A DNA stretch of 48,926 nt. Origin: Vreelandella rituensis (GTDB lineage Bacteria > Pseudomonadota > Gammaproteobacteria > Pseudomonadales > Halomonadaceae). The DNA lies in NCBI RefSeq assembly GCF_003336665.1, contig NZ_QPIJ01000010.1:1-48926 (forward strand). Direction: 5' to 3'. Position numbers and translations under genes: made by a program. The notes beneath the pieces are model-generated. The model saw only the letters and a list, made by a program, of their open reading frames with translations. It was not told the DNA's origin and searched no databases. Of the stretch, positions 17,772 to 27,927 are shown piece after piece. The number at the start of each line of letters is the position of its first letter. The first letter of the stretch is position 1.

Positions 17772-20094
17772 CGGCGTTCTCCTTGGCCGGGGCGCTGTTC
17801 TTGGGTTTCTCCGGGGCGCGCAATTTGAGCATGGCGAAGACCCCGATGGCGGCCAGCGCCAGCACGAAGATTTCGCCCAGAGTATCCAGAGCGCGATAGT
17901 CCACCAAAATCACGTTGACGATGTTGCGCCCGTGGGCCAGCGTCGCGCTGTTGGCGATCATGTAGTCGGAGATCGGCACGAACTGATCGATACTCCAGGA
18001 AGTGAGCACCAGCAGGGTAATCAGCGTACCCAGGCTGCCCGCCACGACCACGTCGCGTACTCGCTCCAACGGGGTCGAGAGGCTGGAGAAGCGTGGCAGG
18101 CGGAACAGCACCAGCACCAGCAGGATCACCGTCAGGGTCTCCACCAGCAGCTGGGTGATAGCCAGGTCCGGTGCGCTGAACAGGATGAAGATCAGTGCGA
18201 TGGAGAAGCCCATGATACCCACCGAGACCACGGCACCGAGCCTCGAGCGGGCGATGGTGGCAAACAGGGCTGCCATCACCATGATGCCGACCACAACGGC
18301 CTCGTGGAACTGAACGTCCAGGGCAATGTGGAACTGGGGCGCGTGGCGCAGCAGCAACGAGTTGCCCACCAACGCGATCAAGGTAACGATCATCACCATG
18401 ATGTAGTTGCGCATATAGCCGTTCTGCAGCACCCGGGTCTGCCACTCGGAGATCACCACGACGCCGTCCATCAGGGCGTCATAGCCGGCTTCCGGGCCGC
18501 GGGAAAGCAGCGGATCGAGGCACGCCAGCCGCGCCCGTATGCGATCCCAACGTTTGAACAGCAGGTAGCCCAGCGCCAGGCTGGCCAGCGACATCAACAG
18601 CGGCAGGTTGACGCCGTGCCACAGCGACAGCTTGACCTCCACCGATGTGCCGGCCACCGCCGAGGCCGCCGCCGCGAGCAGCCCGCTACCGGCGAGCACT
18701 GGTACAAGTCCGAACAGCAGTGAAAGGATCGCCAGCACCGCAGGGCCGATCAGCATGGAGGTCGGCGCCTCGTGGGCCACCCGCGGGGTCTCGCGGCGCT
18801 GTCCGAAGAAGGGGCGCAGGGCGACGATGGCCGCAACAACGATGGTCAGGGCCGTCGCACTGAAGGCCAGCAACATGATCAGCCACCGCCAGGCGCTGAC
18901 CTCGAGCACCGACTCGAACATCAGTTCCTTACCGATGAAGCCGAACAACGGCGGCACCCCGGCCAAGGACAAGGCGGCAATACAAGCCACTGCGGCAGTG
19001 AGCGGCATGGTATGCCTTAACCCGCCCATGGCAGTGACATCCTTGGTACCGGTCTCGTGGTCGAGAACACCGGCCACCATAAACAATGACCCCTTGTAGA
19101 GGGCGTGGGCCAGCAGAAAGGTGACGAAGGCGATCATCGCCCCCTCGGTGCCGATACCCAGCAGCATGGTCAGGGTGCCCAGCGCCATGATCGTGGAGTA
19201 GGCCAGCAGCTTCTTGATGTTGGTGTGGCGAATGGCCAGGAAGGCGCCGGTGAACATGGTCAGCGCCCCTACCACCGAAAGCGTCACCGTCCACATCTCG
19301 GTACCGCCCAGGCTCGGCTGCAGGCGCGCCAGCAGGTAGATGCCCGCCTTGACCATGGTGGCCGAGTGCAGATAAGCCGAGACCGGCGTCGGGGCGGCCA
19401 TGGCATTGGGTAGCCAGAAATGAAACGGAAACTGCGCCGACTTGGTGAAGGCGCCGATCAAAACACAGACCAGAAGTGCTGTGTAGAGTGAATGCTCGCG
19501 CAGCACATCACCCATGGCATTGAGTTCACGCAGCGACCAGCTTTCCCCAGCCACACCCAGCATCGTCAGCCCCGCCATCAGCGCCAGCCCCCCCGCCACG
19601 GTGACGAAGAGCCCCTGACGTGCCGACTTGCGGGCCTCGAGATCATTGTGATTGAAGCCGATCAAGAGGTAGGAGGTGATGCTGGTGAGTTCCCAGAACA
19701 CGAACAGGGTAAACAGGCTGTCGGCCAGCACCAGCCCCAACATGGAGACCATGAAGGCGAGGATCGCCAGATGAAAGCGCATCAGGTCCGGATGCCCTTT
19801 CAGATAGCCCCCGGCGTAGACCAGCACCAGGGAGCCGATGCCGGTGACCAGCAGTGCAAACAGCAGCGACAGGCCGTCGATCACGAAGGTCAGGCTCATG
19901 CCCAGCGACGGCACCCACTGCATGGCGAAAACCAGGGTCTCCCCGGCCATCACTGCCGGCAGCTGACTCAGGAACCAAAGCGCCAGCGCCGCCGGATAGG
20001 CGGCGAGGACGAAGCTGGCACGATCACCGAACCAGCGATGGAAGAGGGGCGCGAACCCCGCCACCACGAAACCGCTCAGCACTGCGAGTTGCAT
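17764..20094 (-). CDS. mrpA: Mrp Na+/H+ antiporter subunit A (leftward operon)
   Basis: A 776-residue NuoL-like subunit with about 20 membrane helices. Expected residues are present: Glu in [14 protein letters not shown], Lys in [16 protein letters not shown], and the His/Lys pair in [15 protein letters not shown]. The last about 170 residues form the MrpA-specific extension (DUF4040-like [16 protein letters not shown], and [16 protein letters not shown]). I chose ATG 20094 because GGAGG lies seven bases upstream and the resulting [10 protein letters not shown] is the usual MrpA beginning; an ATG 14 codons earlier is open but lacks this. It leads the leftward operon and is divergent from mrpAB. 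Confidence 0.96.
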   Translation of the reverse strand: MQLAVLSGFVVAGFAPLFHRWFGDRASFVLAAYPAALALWFLSQLPAVMAGETLVFAMQWVPSLGMSLTFVIDGLSLLFALLVTGIGSLVLVYAGGYLKGHPDLMRFHLAILAFMVSMLGLVLADSLFTLFVFWELTSITSYLLIGFNHNDLEARKSARQGLFVTVAGGLALMAGLTMLGVAGESWSLRELNAMGDVLREHSLYTALLVCVLIGAFTKSAQFPFHFWLPNAMAAPTPVSAYLHSATMVKAGIYLLARLQPSLGGTEMWTVTLSVVGALTMFTGAFLAIRHTNIKKLLAYSTIMALGTLTMLLGIGTEGAMIAFVTFLLAHALYKGSLFMVAGVLDHETGTKDVTAMGGLRHTMPLTAAVACIAALSLAGVPPLFGFIGKELMFESVLEVSAWRWLIMLLAFSATALTIVVAAIVALRPFFGQRRETPRVAHEAPTSMLIGPAVLAILSLLFGLVPVLAGSGLLAAAASAVAGTSVEVKLSLWHGVNLPLLMSLASLALGYLLFKRWDRIRARLACLDPLLSRGPEAGYDALMDGVVVISEWQTRVLQNGYMRNYIMVMIVTLIALVGNSLLLRHAPQFHIALDVQFHEAVVVGIMVMAALFATIARSRLGAVVSVGIMGFSIALIFILFSAPDLAITQLLVETLTVILLVLVLFRLPRFSSLSTPLERVRDVVVAGSLGTLITLLVLTSWSIDQFVPISDYMIANSATLAHGRNIVNVILVDYRALDTLGEIFVLALAAIGVFAMLKLRAPEKPKNSAPAKENADG

Positions 20095-20153
20095 GATACG
20101 TCCTCCCGGCATGTGCGATTCGACACTTACACTCAAGGCGGCGAATCACAACA

Positions 20154-20177
20154 ACATGAATCGCAGCGACATGAATC
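20154..20177. repeat. Direct repeats in the shared control region of the two mrp operons
   Basis: Two copies of ACATGAATC (20154-20162 and 20169-20177) are spaced 15 bases start to start; a shorter GAATCAC is found at 20143-20149. The 241-bp region 20095-20335 between the divergent operons holds no gene, so both promoters must be here. The repeats are possible binding sites for a common regulator, which I cannot name. Confidence 0.4.
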
Positions 20178-20335
20178 ACGATTGCGTGAAATCAGCACTA
20201 TACAGAGCCAAGATATTGAAAGACAAGGAGGGCGCCATAAGCGCTGTTTTACGTTACAGTAGGACTATCGACGCTGCGGTGAGCAAGATGGTTCTCACCC
20301 ACCCTTCTTTCGGACCCGTGCAGGATGACTGATCG

Positions 20336-23161
20336 ATGACTTTGCTGTGGATAGCCCTGCTGCCTCTGCTGGGGGTACTGGTGCCTGTGCTGACCGCTCG
20401 ACGCGGTCGGCATTTTTGTTCTCTGGCCACCGCCTTGCTGCCGGCCCTTGCCCTGTTACTCACGCTCGCTCAGTTGCCTGCGCTGAACGCCGGCGAAGCA
20501 CTACGCTTCTCCGTTGCCTGGATTCCCGGCCTGGGGCTGGACCTGGCGTTTCGCCTTGACGGCCTGTCGCTGCTGTTCAACCTGCTGATAATCGGCATCG
20601 GCCTGCTGATTCTTCTCTACGCGCATTACTACCTGTCGCCGGAGGAGCCTTTCGGGCGCTTCTATGCCTACTTGATCCTGTTCATGGCGTCGATGGTCGG
20701 TATCGTCATGTCCGACAACCTCCTGCTGCTGTGGCTCTATTGGGAGCTCACCAGCCTTTCCTCCTTCCTGCTGATCGGTTTCTGGTCGTATCGCAGCGAT
20801 GCGCGCAAGGGAGCACGCATGGCCCTGGCCGTCACCGGTGGGGGCGGACTGGCCTTGCTTGCCGGTCTGCTGTTGCTGGGCAACATGGTCGGCAGCTTCG
20901 ACATGAACGTGGTATTGGCCAGCGGCGAGCTGATTGTCGCCGACCCTCTTTATCCGGTGATGCTGATACTGGTGCTGCTGGGCGCTTTCACCAAGTCGGC
21001 GCAGTTTCCGTTTCATTTCTGGTTACCCCACGCCATGGCCGCCCCGACGCCGGTCTCGGCCTATCTGCACTCGGCCACCATGGTCAAGGCAGGTATCTTC
21101 CTGATGGCCAGACTGCACCCGGCTATCGCCGGCAGCGAGCTATGGTCGGTCATCGTGCCGCTGGTGGGTATCATCACCATGCTGTACGGCGCCTGGTTCG
21201 CCTTGATCAAGACCGACCTCAAGGCCATCCTGGCCTTTTCCACGGTCAGCCACCTGGGGCTCATCACGGTGCTGCTGGGCATCGGCAGTCCCATGGCAGT
21301 GCTCGCCGCACTCTTTCATATACTCAACCATGCCACCTTCAAGGCGGCGTTGTTCATGAGTGCGGGGATCATCGACCATGAAACCGGCACCCGTGAGCTC
21401 GGCCACCTCGGCGGGCTCAGGCGCGCCATGCCGGTCACCGCTTTATTGACCACCGTAGCGGCCGCCGCCATGGCCGGGCTGCCGCTACTCAATGGTTTTA
21501 TCTCCAAGGAAATGTTCTTCACCGAAACCTTGGCCACGCCGGTGCTGGGCGGACTGAGTTGGATAATGCCTGCCTTGGCGACCCTGGGGGGCGTGCTGTC
21601 GGTGGCCTATTCGCTACGCCTGGTATATGCGGTCTTCTTCAAATCGCCTCGCCAGGAACCCCCGAAATCGCCTCATGAGCCGCCCCACCTGATGCGCTTC
21701 CCCGTGGAGTTGCTGGTGGTTATTTGCGTGCTGGTGGGGATATTTCCTGCGGCCTTGGCCACCGGCCTGCTCGGGCTCGCCACCCAGGCCGTGCTCGGTG
21801 AAGCCCTGACGTTCTACCTGTCAGTATGGCATGGCTTCAATCTGCCGTTGGCCATGAGCTTCGTGGCCATTGTCGCGGGTATAGCTCTCTACTGGCGTCA
21901 CCCCTACCTGAAAAGTTTTGCCAAAAGCTTCCAGCCGGTGGATGCTCGCCTGGTCTTCGAGAGTGCCATGCAGTGCCTGGCTCGCCGGGCGGAAAGCAGC
22001 CTGGCCCGCTTCGATGGCGGTTCCCTGCAACGTTACATGGGACTGCTGCTGTTCGCCGCCCTGGTCATGGGCACGCTGGGCCTGGCCGGTATGGCGACGC
22101 TGACCGGCAGCCGGGGCAATCAGCCACTCGATGGGGTACTGTTGCTGGGTGCCGGTCTATTGATCTTCGGTGGCATCGGTACCGTGCTCACCCACCGCCA
22201 CCGATTGATATCGCTGCTGATGCTTTCCGTCGTGGGGCTGGTGGTCGCGCTGACCTTCGCGCGTTTCTCCGCTCCCGACCTGGCACTGACTCAGCTGTCG
22301 GTGGAAGTGGTCACCATGATTCTGTTGATGTTGGCGCTGTTCTTTCTGCCCCAGAAAACCGCAAGCGAGTCCTCGCCACGCCGCAACCTGCGTGACATGG
22401 CCCTGGCCGGCTCCCTGGGCACGGTCATCGCAAGTCTCAACTATGCGGTGCTGACCCGTGACAACGACCCGATATCGAGCTTTTTCATGGAAAACAGTGT
22501 ACCCGGCGGTGGCGGTCATAATGTGGTCAACGTGATTCTGGTCGACTTTCGCGGCTTCGATACCCTGGGTGAAATCACCGTACTGGCCCTCGCGGGGCTG
22601 GCGATCTTCAAGCTACTCAACCGTCTGCGCTTGTTCATGCCTCACAGCGATAACGAGGGGCGCGTCTGGTCGCCGGACTGCTATCCGATGATCCTGACCA
22701 CCATTTCCCAAGCCATACTACCTCTGGCGCTGCTGGTCTCGGCCTTCATCTTCCTGCGCGGACACAACATGCCGGGCGGCGGCTTTATCGCCGGGCTGAT
22801 CACCGCCGTGGCCCTGATCCTGGTCTACATGTCACGTGGCGTCGAATGGGTCCAGTATCGCCTCGACTTCCCCTACCAGCCAGTCGCCATTGCCGGGGTC
22901 GCCATCGCCACTCTCACAGGCCTGGGCAGCTGGTTGTTCGGAAAGCCGTTCTTGACCTCGGCTTTCGGCTACTTCCATCTGCCGCTGGTGGGTAAGTTCG
23001 AATTGGCCACCGCCATGCTTTTCGATTTAGGCGTCTACCTGGCAGTGGTCGGGGCTACCTTGATGATTCTGGCCAACTTGGGCAAGGTCACCACGGTGCA
23101 TCGCCCCATCAAGCAGCCGGAATCGAGCGATACCGAACGTTCCACCAAGGAGAAAAGTTGA
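20336..23161 (+). CDS. mrpAB: Mrp Na+/H+ antiporter fused subunit AB (rightward operon)
   Basis: A 941-residue fusion. Residues 1 to about 760 are MrpA, with Glu in [16 protein letters not shown], Lys in [31 protein letters not shown] and the extension [16 protein letters not shown] plus [16 protein letters not shown]. From about 790 a complete MrpB follows, with [19 protein letters not shown] and [19 protein letters not shown]. This fused form is typical of proteobacterial group 2 (PhaAB-like) systems. The start ATG has only a weak AGGA ahead. It begins the rightward operon, 241 bases from the divergent mrpA. Confidence 0.95.
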   Translation: MTLLWIALLPLLGVLVPVLTARRGRHFCSLATALLPALALLLTLAQLPALNAGEALRFSVAWIPGLGLDLAFRLDGLSLLFNLLIIGIGLLILLYAHYYLSPEEPFGRFYAYLILFMASMVGIVMSDNLLLLWLYWELTSLSSFLLIGFWSYRSDARKGARMALAVTGGGGLALLAGLLLLGNMVGSFDMNVVLASGELIVADPLYPVMLILVLLGAFTKSAQFPFHFWLPHAMAAPTPVSAYLHSATMVKAGIFLMARLHPAIAGSELWSVIVPLVGIITMLYGAWFALIKTDLKAILAFSTVSHLGLITVLLGIGSPMAVLAALFHILNHATFKAALFMSAGIIDHETGTRELGHLGGLRRAMPVTALLTTVAAAAMAGLPLLNGFISKEMFFTETLATPVLGGLSWIMPALATLGGVLSVAYSLRLVYAVFFKSPRQEPPKSPHEPPHLMRFPVELLVVICVLVGIFPAALATGLLGLATQAVLGEALTFYLSVWHGFNLPLAMSFVAIVAGIALYWRHPYLKSFAKSFQPVDARLVFESAMQCLARRAESSLARFDGGSLQRYMGLLLFAALVMGTLGLAGMATLTGSRGNQPLDGVLLLGAGLLIFGGIGTVLTHRHRLISLLMLSVVGLVVALTFARFSAPDLALTQLSVEVVTMILLMLALFFLPQKTASESSPRRNLRDMALAGSLGTVIASLNYAVLTRDNDPISSFFMENSVPGGGGHNVVNVILVDFRGFDTLGEITVLALAGLAIFKLLNRLRLFMPHSDNEGRVWSPDCYPMILTTISQAILPLALLVSAFIFLRGHNMPGGGFIAGLITAVALILVYMSRGVEWVQYRLDFPYQPVAIAGVAIATLTGLGSWLFGKPFLTSAFGYFHLPLVGKFELATAMLFDLGVYLAVVGATLMILANLGKVTTVHRPIKQPESSDTERSTKEKS

Positions 23162-23493
23162 TGGAAGGCCTCTACGCCATCACCACCGGTGTTCTCACCG
23201 CTTGTGGTCTCTACCTGACGCTGCGCGGACGCACCTTTCCGGTTGTGGTCGGTTTGACCTTGCTCTCCTATGCCGTGAACCTCTTTCTGTTCTCCATGGG
23301 CGGGCTAACCACCGATGGGGCCACTATCGTTGACGGCCCCGCAAGCTATGCCGACCCTTTGCCTCAGGCACTGGTACTTACGGCCATCGTCATAGGCTTC
23401 GCCATGACCGCCTTCGTGGTGATTCTGGCGATGCGCGCCCGCAGCGAGGCGGGTAACGACCATGTCGACGGCCGCGAGGAGGAACGCCAGTGA
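23161..23493 (+). CDS. mrpC: Mrp Na+/H+ antiporter subunit C (rightward operon)
   Basis: A 110-residue NuoK-like three-helix subunit with LTLLSYAVNLFLFSMGG and DPLPQALVLTAIVIGF. The ATG at 23161 overlaps the TGA of mrpAB by one base and has AAGGAG eight bases before it; a TTG one codon earlier is also open. It overlaps mrpD by four bases. The C-terminal tail (GNDHVDGREEERQ) is short and charged. Confidence 0.95.
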   Translation: MEGLYAITTGVLTACGLYLTLRGRTFPVVVGLTLLSYAVNLFLFSMGGLTTDGATIVDGPASYADPLPQALVLTAIVIGFAMTAFVVILAMRARSEAGNDHVDGREEERQ

Positions 23494-24992
23494 TACAGCA
23501 TCTGATTGTCCTGCCGGTCGTCCTGCCGTTGGTGGCCGGCATTCTGACATTGCGCAGCCGCCAGGGCGGCACCCGCTCCAAGCGCCTGATCGGCGTGGGC
23601 GCGACTGCCTTGCTGGTGATGATCGGCATCGCGCTGCTGGTTCAGGCCGCTGGCGGCGAAGTGAGCTACTACGCGCTGGGCGGTTGGCAGCCCCCCTTCG
23701 GTATCGTTCTGGTGCTCGATCGCCTTTCAGCCTTGATGGTATTGGTGACCGCCGTGCTTGCGCTGGGTGCGGTGGTCTTCGCCTGCGGCGGTGACGACGA
23801 GAAAGGCAGCAATTTCCATGGGCTTTTCCAGCTCCAGCTGATGGGCATCAATGGCGCCTTTCTCACCGGCGACCTGTTCAACCTCTTCGTCTTTTTCGAA
23901 GTCTTGTTACTGGCTTCTTACGCCCTGCTGATGCATGGCGGCGGCAAGGCACGCATTCAGGCCGGGGTGCATTATGTGGTACTCAACCTGGCAGGCTCTT
24001 CGCTGTTTCTGATTGCGGTGGGCGTGCTCTACGGCGCCACCGGCACTCTCAACATGGCCGATATGGCCGTGCGGATCAGCGAACTGCCTGCCGAACGCGC
24101 CGGTCTGGTAACTGCCGGCGCCCTGATGCTGCTGGTGGTGTTCGGCCTCAAGGCCGCCATTCTGCCCCTCTACTTCTGGCTGCCGCGTGCCTATGCCGCG
24201 GCACCCGCCCCGGTAGCGGCGCTGTTCGCCATCATGACCAAGGTGGGTATCTATGCGATTCTCAGGGTCTACTCGCTGCTCTTCGGCGAACAGGCGGGTC
24301 CGCTCGCCGGGCTGGAACAATCCTGGATCTGGTGGCTCTCCCTGGCCACCCTGGTAGCCGCCGCCATGGGTATACTGGCGGCACGGGATCTGCGCCTGAT
24401 GGTCGCCTATCTGGTGTTGTTTTCGGTCGGCACCTTGCTGGCCGGCATCGGCATCGGCTCGGTAGAGGCCACCTCCGCACTACTCTATTATCTGATTCAT
24501 ACCACCCTGGTGACCGGCGGGCTCTTCCTGCTTGCCGAATTGATCGGTGTGCAACGCGGTAAAGCCGGAACACGTCTGGTGAAAGGCCGCCCTCTCAAAC
24601 AGGGCGGCTGGCTGGCGGGGCTATTCTTTCTCGGGGCCATCGCGGTGGCGGGCATGCCTCCGCTGTCCGGCGCTATCGGCAAGGCATTTCTGCTGATAGC
24701 CGCCGAAGGCACTCAGCGGCTGTGGCTGTGGCCCATCCTGCTGGGCGGTGGGTTGTGCATGATGATTGCCCTTTCCCGCGCCGGCTCCACCCTGTTCTGG
24801 CGCAGCCACGGTGAAGCCGCTGGTGAAGTGTTACCGCGCCGCCAATGGTTCGGCGTCGTCTGGCTATTGGGCGCATCCCCCCTGCTGGTGGTACTGGCGG
24901 GCCCGATCAGCGACTACACTCACGCCACCGCCGTCCAACTGGCCAACCCCCAGAGCATGATTCATGCCCTTCTCGACGGAGAGTCTCCATGA
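23490..24992 (+). CDS. mrpD: Mrp Na+/H+ antiporter subunit D (rightward operon)
   Basis: A 500-residue NuoM/N-like subunit with about 14 membrane helices. The TM5 glutamate lies in NLFVFFEVLLLASY, the TM7 lysine in FGLKAAILPLYFWLP and the next lysine in ALFAIMTKVGIYAIL. The start is a GTG with GAGGAGGAA upstream, inside the end of mrpC. Compared with the leftward MrpD it lacks the HNxxVK form and has YYLIHTTLVTGGLFL, as in group 2 proteins. Its stop overlaps mrpE as ATGA. Confidence 0.95.
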   Translation: MIQHLIVLPVVLPLVAGILTLRSRQGGTRSKRLIGVGATALLVMIGIALLVQAAGGEVSYYALGGWQPPFGIVLVLDRLSALMVLVTAVLALGAVVFACGGDDEKGSNFHGLFQLQLMGINGAFLTGDLFNLFVFFEVLLLASYALLMHGGGKARIQAGVHYVVLNLAGSSLFLIAVGVLYGATGTLNMADMAVRISELPAERAGLVTAGALMLLVVFGLKAAILPLYFWLPRAYAAAPAPVAALFAIMTKVGIYAILRVYSLLFGEQAGPLAGLEQSWIWWLSLATLVAAAMGILAARDLRLMVAYLVLFSVGTLLAGIGIGSVEATSALLYYLIHTTLVTGGLFLLAELIGVQRGKAGTRLVKGRPLKQGGWLAGLFFLGAIAVAGMPPLSGAIGKAFLLIAAEGTQRLWLWPILLGGGLCMMIALSRAGSTLFWRSHGEAAGEVLPRRQWFGVVWLLGASPLLVVLAGPISDYTHATAVQLANPQSMIHALLDGESP

Positions 24993-25486
24993 TCAAGCCC
25001 CGCTCTTGGCTGCCGACACCTCTGTTGTCGATCCTGCTGTTGCTGGTATGGCTACTGATGACGCGTAGCATGGCCTTCGGCCAGATTCTGCTCGGTAGCG
25101 TACTGGCGATCGTCATTCCTCTGCTTACCTACCGTTTCTGGGACCTACAGCCGCATGTCAGCCAACCCTGGCTGTTGCTGCGCTTCATCCTGCGGGTACT
25201 CGGCGATATTGTCGTCGCCAACCTCGAGGTGGCCTGGTTGATCATCAACCCTTGGCGCCGCATGCGTCCGCATTTCGTTGAGTACCCGCTGATGGTGAAG
25301 AAGCGTTTCACGGTTACCTTGCTGGCCAATACCATCAGCCTTACCCCGGGAACGGTCTCGGCCAACCTGCGCATGGATGGCAAGACGCTGCTGATCCATG
25401 CTTTGGATGTAGAGGACGAAGAGGCGCTTATCAATCACATCCGCGAGCGTTACGAGCGGCCGCTCATGGAGATATATGAATGCTAG
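24989..25486 (+). CDS. mrpE: Mrp Na+/H+ antiporter subunit E (rightward operon)
   Basis: A 165-residue MrpE. Helices are near residues 12-32 and 36-52; then LGDIVVANLEVAWLI, ANTISLTPGTVSANLRMDG and the cytosolic IHALDVEDEEALINHIRERYE. The longer open frame to the left is a shadow of mrpD; the ATG at 24989 overlaps the mrpD stop and has GGAGAG upstream. It overlaps mrpF by seven bases. Confidence 0.94.
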   Translation: MIKPRSWLPTPLLSILLLLVWLLMTRSMAFGQILLGSVLAIVIPLLTYRFWDLQPHVSQPWLLLRFILRVLGDIVVANLEVAWLIINPWRRMRPHFVEYPLMVKKRFTVTLLANTISLTPGTVSANLRMDGKTLLIHALDVEDEEALINHIRERYERPLMEIYEC

Positions 25487-25749
25487 CTATCGCACTCAAG
25501 ATCAGTCTGGCGCTAGTGATCCTGGCGCTGTTGCTGAATGTCTACCGACTCACTGTGGGTCCCTCGCTTCCCGACCGACTGCTGGCCCTGGACACCATGT
25601 ACGTCAACTCCATTGCCTTGATCGTGATGATGGGCCTGTGGCTCAACACCAAGACCTACTTCGAGTCGGCACTGTTGATCGCCATGCTCGGTTTCATCAG
25701 CACGGTAGCGGTGTGCAAGTACCTGCTACGCGGCGATATCATCGAATAG
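25480..25749 (+). CDS. mrpF: Mrp Na+/H+ antiporter subunit F (rightward operon)
   Basis: An 89-residue three-helix subunit with YRLTVGPSLPDRLLALDTM after helix 1. It starts inside the last codons of mrpE and ends 19 bases before mrpG. Its length equals the leftward copy but identity is modest by eye, so the two operons are not a recent duplication. Confidence 0.94.
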   Translation: MLAIALKISLALVILALLLNVYRLTVGPSLPDRLLALDTMYVNSIALIVMMGLWLNTKTYFESALLIAMLGFISTVAVCKYLLRGDIIE

Positions 25750-25768
25750 AAAAAGCCTTGGAGGCTCC

Positions 25769-26161
25769 ATGACGATTAACGTGATTCTTGAGGGCGTGAT
25801 CAGTTTCCTGCTGATTGCAGGCGGCATCTTCGTATTTATCGGCTCGCTGGGCATGACCCACCTGCGCGACTTCTACATGCGCCTGCATGGCCCCACCAAG
25901 GCAACCACCCTGGGCATTGGCTGCATTCTGCTGGCTTCGATGCTGTATTTCTGGGGTGCCCAAGGCAAGCCGGATATCCAGGAAATACTGATTACCTTGT
26001 TCTTGTTCATCACCGCCCCGGTAAGTGCGCATTTGCTGGCCAAGACCGGGCTGCACTTGCAGCTGCCTCATGTCGACAAGACCCAAGGCAGGCCTTTTGA
26101 GCTGCGGGATGAAGAAATCGGGGACAAGCCGGTGCCGCATCCCGATCGGGGACACGGCTGA
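25769..26161 (+). CDS. mrpG: Mrp Na+/H+ antiporter subunit G (rightward operon)
   Basis: A 130-residue subunit, last in the rightward operon. Three membrane helices and GSLGMTHLRDFYMRLHGPTKATTLG, the block that corresponds to the leftward LGILRLPDLLTRMHATTKAA, are seen. The tail after residue 100 is hydrophilic. It is convergent with hemH, with 75 bases between the stop codons and no clear intrinsic terminator. Confidence 0.94.
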   Translation: MTINVILEGVISFLLIAGGIFVFIGSLGMTHLRDFYMRLHGPTKATTLGIGCILLASMLYFWGAQGKPDIQEILITLFLFITAPVSAHLLAKTGLHLQLPHVDKTQGRPFELRDEEIGDKPVPHPDRGHG

Positions 26162-26236
26162 CGGATGGCACGGAAAATGGAGTAACGGACATCATGAAGG
26201 CCAATGCAGTCGTTGATACATTGTCCTTTTCATTGG

Positions 26237-27307
26237 CTAGAGCCAGCCTCCCAGTTCGTTGCGGATAATCGCTGTCAGGGCCGCGATATGATCGTCCCGG
26301 TCATTCAGGCAAGGAATATAGGTGAAGGTCTCGCCTCCGGCTTCCAGAAAGCTATCGCGGATCTCTTCCTGAATTTCCTCCAACGTTTCTACACAATCCG
26401 AGGCGAACGCTGGAGATATCACCGCGATATGCTTCTTGCCCTGCCTGGCAAGCTCCGCCACATAATCCACGGTAGCCGGACCCACCCACTTCTCCGGGCC
26501 GAACTTGGATTGGAAAGCGGTCACGATCTCTTCATCCGCCATCCCCAGCCGTTCTTTCAACAGACGCGTGGTCTTCTGGCAGTGACAATGATAGGGGTCG
26601 CCTTCCATCAGATAACGCTGGGGCACACCATGGTAACTGGCCACCAGTTTTTCCGGGCGTGATGCCGTGTCGTCATAGACCTCCCGCACTGAATTGGCCA
26701 GCGCAGTGAGATATTCCGGGTGCTCGAAATACGCCGGCACCGTGCGAATGGAGGGCTGCCACTTGAGTTTCATCAAGGTGCGAAAGGCCTGATCGTTGGC
26801 GGTCGCGGTGGTCGGTGAACCGTATTGCGGATATAACGGGAAGAACACGATTTTTTCGCAGCCTTGGGCCTGGAGTCGCCGAATCACGCTATCGGTGGAA
26901 GGATTGCCGTAGCGCATGCAGAAATCCACCACCACATTATCCCCGTAAAGCTCGTGCAGCGCCGTGGTCACTTTCTCGGTTTGGGCACGGGTAATGGTCA
27001 ATAACGGGCTTTCGTTATTTTCCATGTTCCAGATACTTTTATACGCTTTGCCCGAAGAGAAGGGACGCTTGCTGAGAATGACCAGCTGCAAAAGGGGCTG
27101 CCATTTCCAATCGGCGTAATCCACCACCCGCTTGTCGGACAGAAATTCACCCAGGTAACGTCGCATCGACCAGTAATCGGTGGCATCGGGCGTGCCCAGA
27201 TTGGCCAGCACCACACCGACCTTGGCGGGCGCCACCGGCGGGTGGTCGGAGGCGGCATGCGCCAAGCGCCCTTTACCGGGCTGGTCCTTCTCTACGCTCG
27301 TGGTCAT
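26237..27307 (-). CDS. hemH: Ferrochelatase
   Basis: A 356-residue enzyme that inserts Fe2+ into protoporphyrin IX, the last haem step. Landmarks: GVVLANLGTPDA and RRYLGEFLSDKRVVDY at the N terminus, the iron-pocket His in VASYHGVPQRY, and the signature SPAFASDCVETLEEIQEE. The first 28 residues are hydrophilic and variable. ATG 27307 has AGGAG upstream. Divergent from the DCC gene; AT-rich DNA (27308-27471) between them should hold both promoters, for example TATACT at 27380-27385 on the plus strand. Confidence 0.96.
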   Translation of the reverse strand: MTTSVEKDQPGKGRLAHAASDHPPVAPAKVGVVLANLGTPDATDYWSMRRYLGEFLSDKRVVDYADWKWQPLLQLVILSKRPFSSGKAYKSIWNMENNESPLLTITRAQTEKVTTALHELYGDNVVVDFCMRYGNPSTDSVIRRLQAQGCEKIVFFPLYPQYGSPTTATANDQAFRTLMKLKWQPSIRTVPAYFEHPEYLTALANSVREVYDDTASRPEKLVASYHGVPQRYLMEGDPYHCHCQKTTRLLKERLGMADEEIVTAFQSKFGPEKWVGPATVDYVAELARQGKKHIAVISPAFASDCVETLEEIQEEIRDSFLEAGGETFTYIPCLNDRDDHIAALTAIIRNELGGWL

Positions 27308-27471
27308 CCAGTACTCCTAGGCAAATACGTTATACATCATGGAATCTTAACATTTTTCATCACCGCGGCGGCATAAAGTTATACTATCGACACGATCTGT
27401 ATAACAATAGATGAACTCATGTCTAAGCCTTGAGCTTACTACCCGGCAGATTACTGCCCCCAGGAGTTTTT

Positions 27472-27885
27472 ATGAGCCGCTTTCAGCCATTGCAAGCGAG
27501 CGCGCCGGTAACGCTATTTCACGACGGCCACTGCCCTTTCTGCCGCGTCGAAGTCGCCTGGCTGGAAAAGCATCGCCAGCGTGAGCGTGTCAAGCTGGTC
27601 GATATCCAAAGCCCAACGTTCAATGCCGAAGCATACGGCACCCGATTCGAGCGCATGATGGGAAAGCTGCACGTATTGGATAGCCAAGGGGCGTGGTATA
27701 TAGGCATGGACGCCAGCCGGGCCCTTTATGCCGTCTTAGGCTACCGGCGGCTGGTGTGGCTGTCTTGCTTGCCCGGTGTATGCGGCGTCATGGATGCCGG
27801 CTACCGTTTTTTTGCCCGCCGCCGGGTACGGCTGGGCCAGTGGTGGGAAAAACGCCAAGCGAAACGTTGTTCTAAACGGTCTTGA
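27472..27885 (+). CDS. DCC-family (DUF393) thiol-disulfide oxidoreductase-like protein
   Basis: A 137-residue protein with the family signature DGHCPFC (Cys21 and Cys24), a thioredoxin-like CxxC in a short beta-strand/turn context, and the later blocks LHVLDSQGAWYIGMDASRAL and YRFFARRR. The family is commonly called thiol-disulfide oxidoreductase, but few members have been studied. I use the ATG at 27472 with CAGGAG upstream; an earlier ATG gives 14 atypical residues. It is divergent from hemH and convergent with the next small gene. Confidence 0.85.
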   Translation: MSRFQPLQASAPVTLFHDGHCPFCRVEVAWLEKHRQRERVKLVDIQSPTFNAEAYGTRFERMMGKLHVLDSQGAWYIGMDASRALYAVLGYRRLVWLSCLPGVCGVMDAGYRFFARRRVRLGQWWEKRQAKRCSKRS

Positions 27886-27927
27886 GAACGACCTAAAGAA
27901 CGCGGTTGATATACGGCCAGCAGATAC

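Noticed and set aside
18000..19500. Several long open frames antisense to mrpA and mrpD
   Set aside because: They are rich in His, Gln, Asp and Gly, typical of antisense shadows of GC-rich membrane-protein genes; the real frames have clear family motifs.
26200..26237. GCCAATG / CATTGGC inverted repeat between mrpG and hemH as a terminator
   Set aside because: Only seven bases pair over a 24-base gap and there is no T tract, so it was not called.
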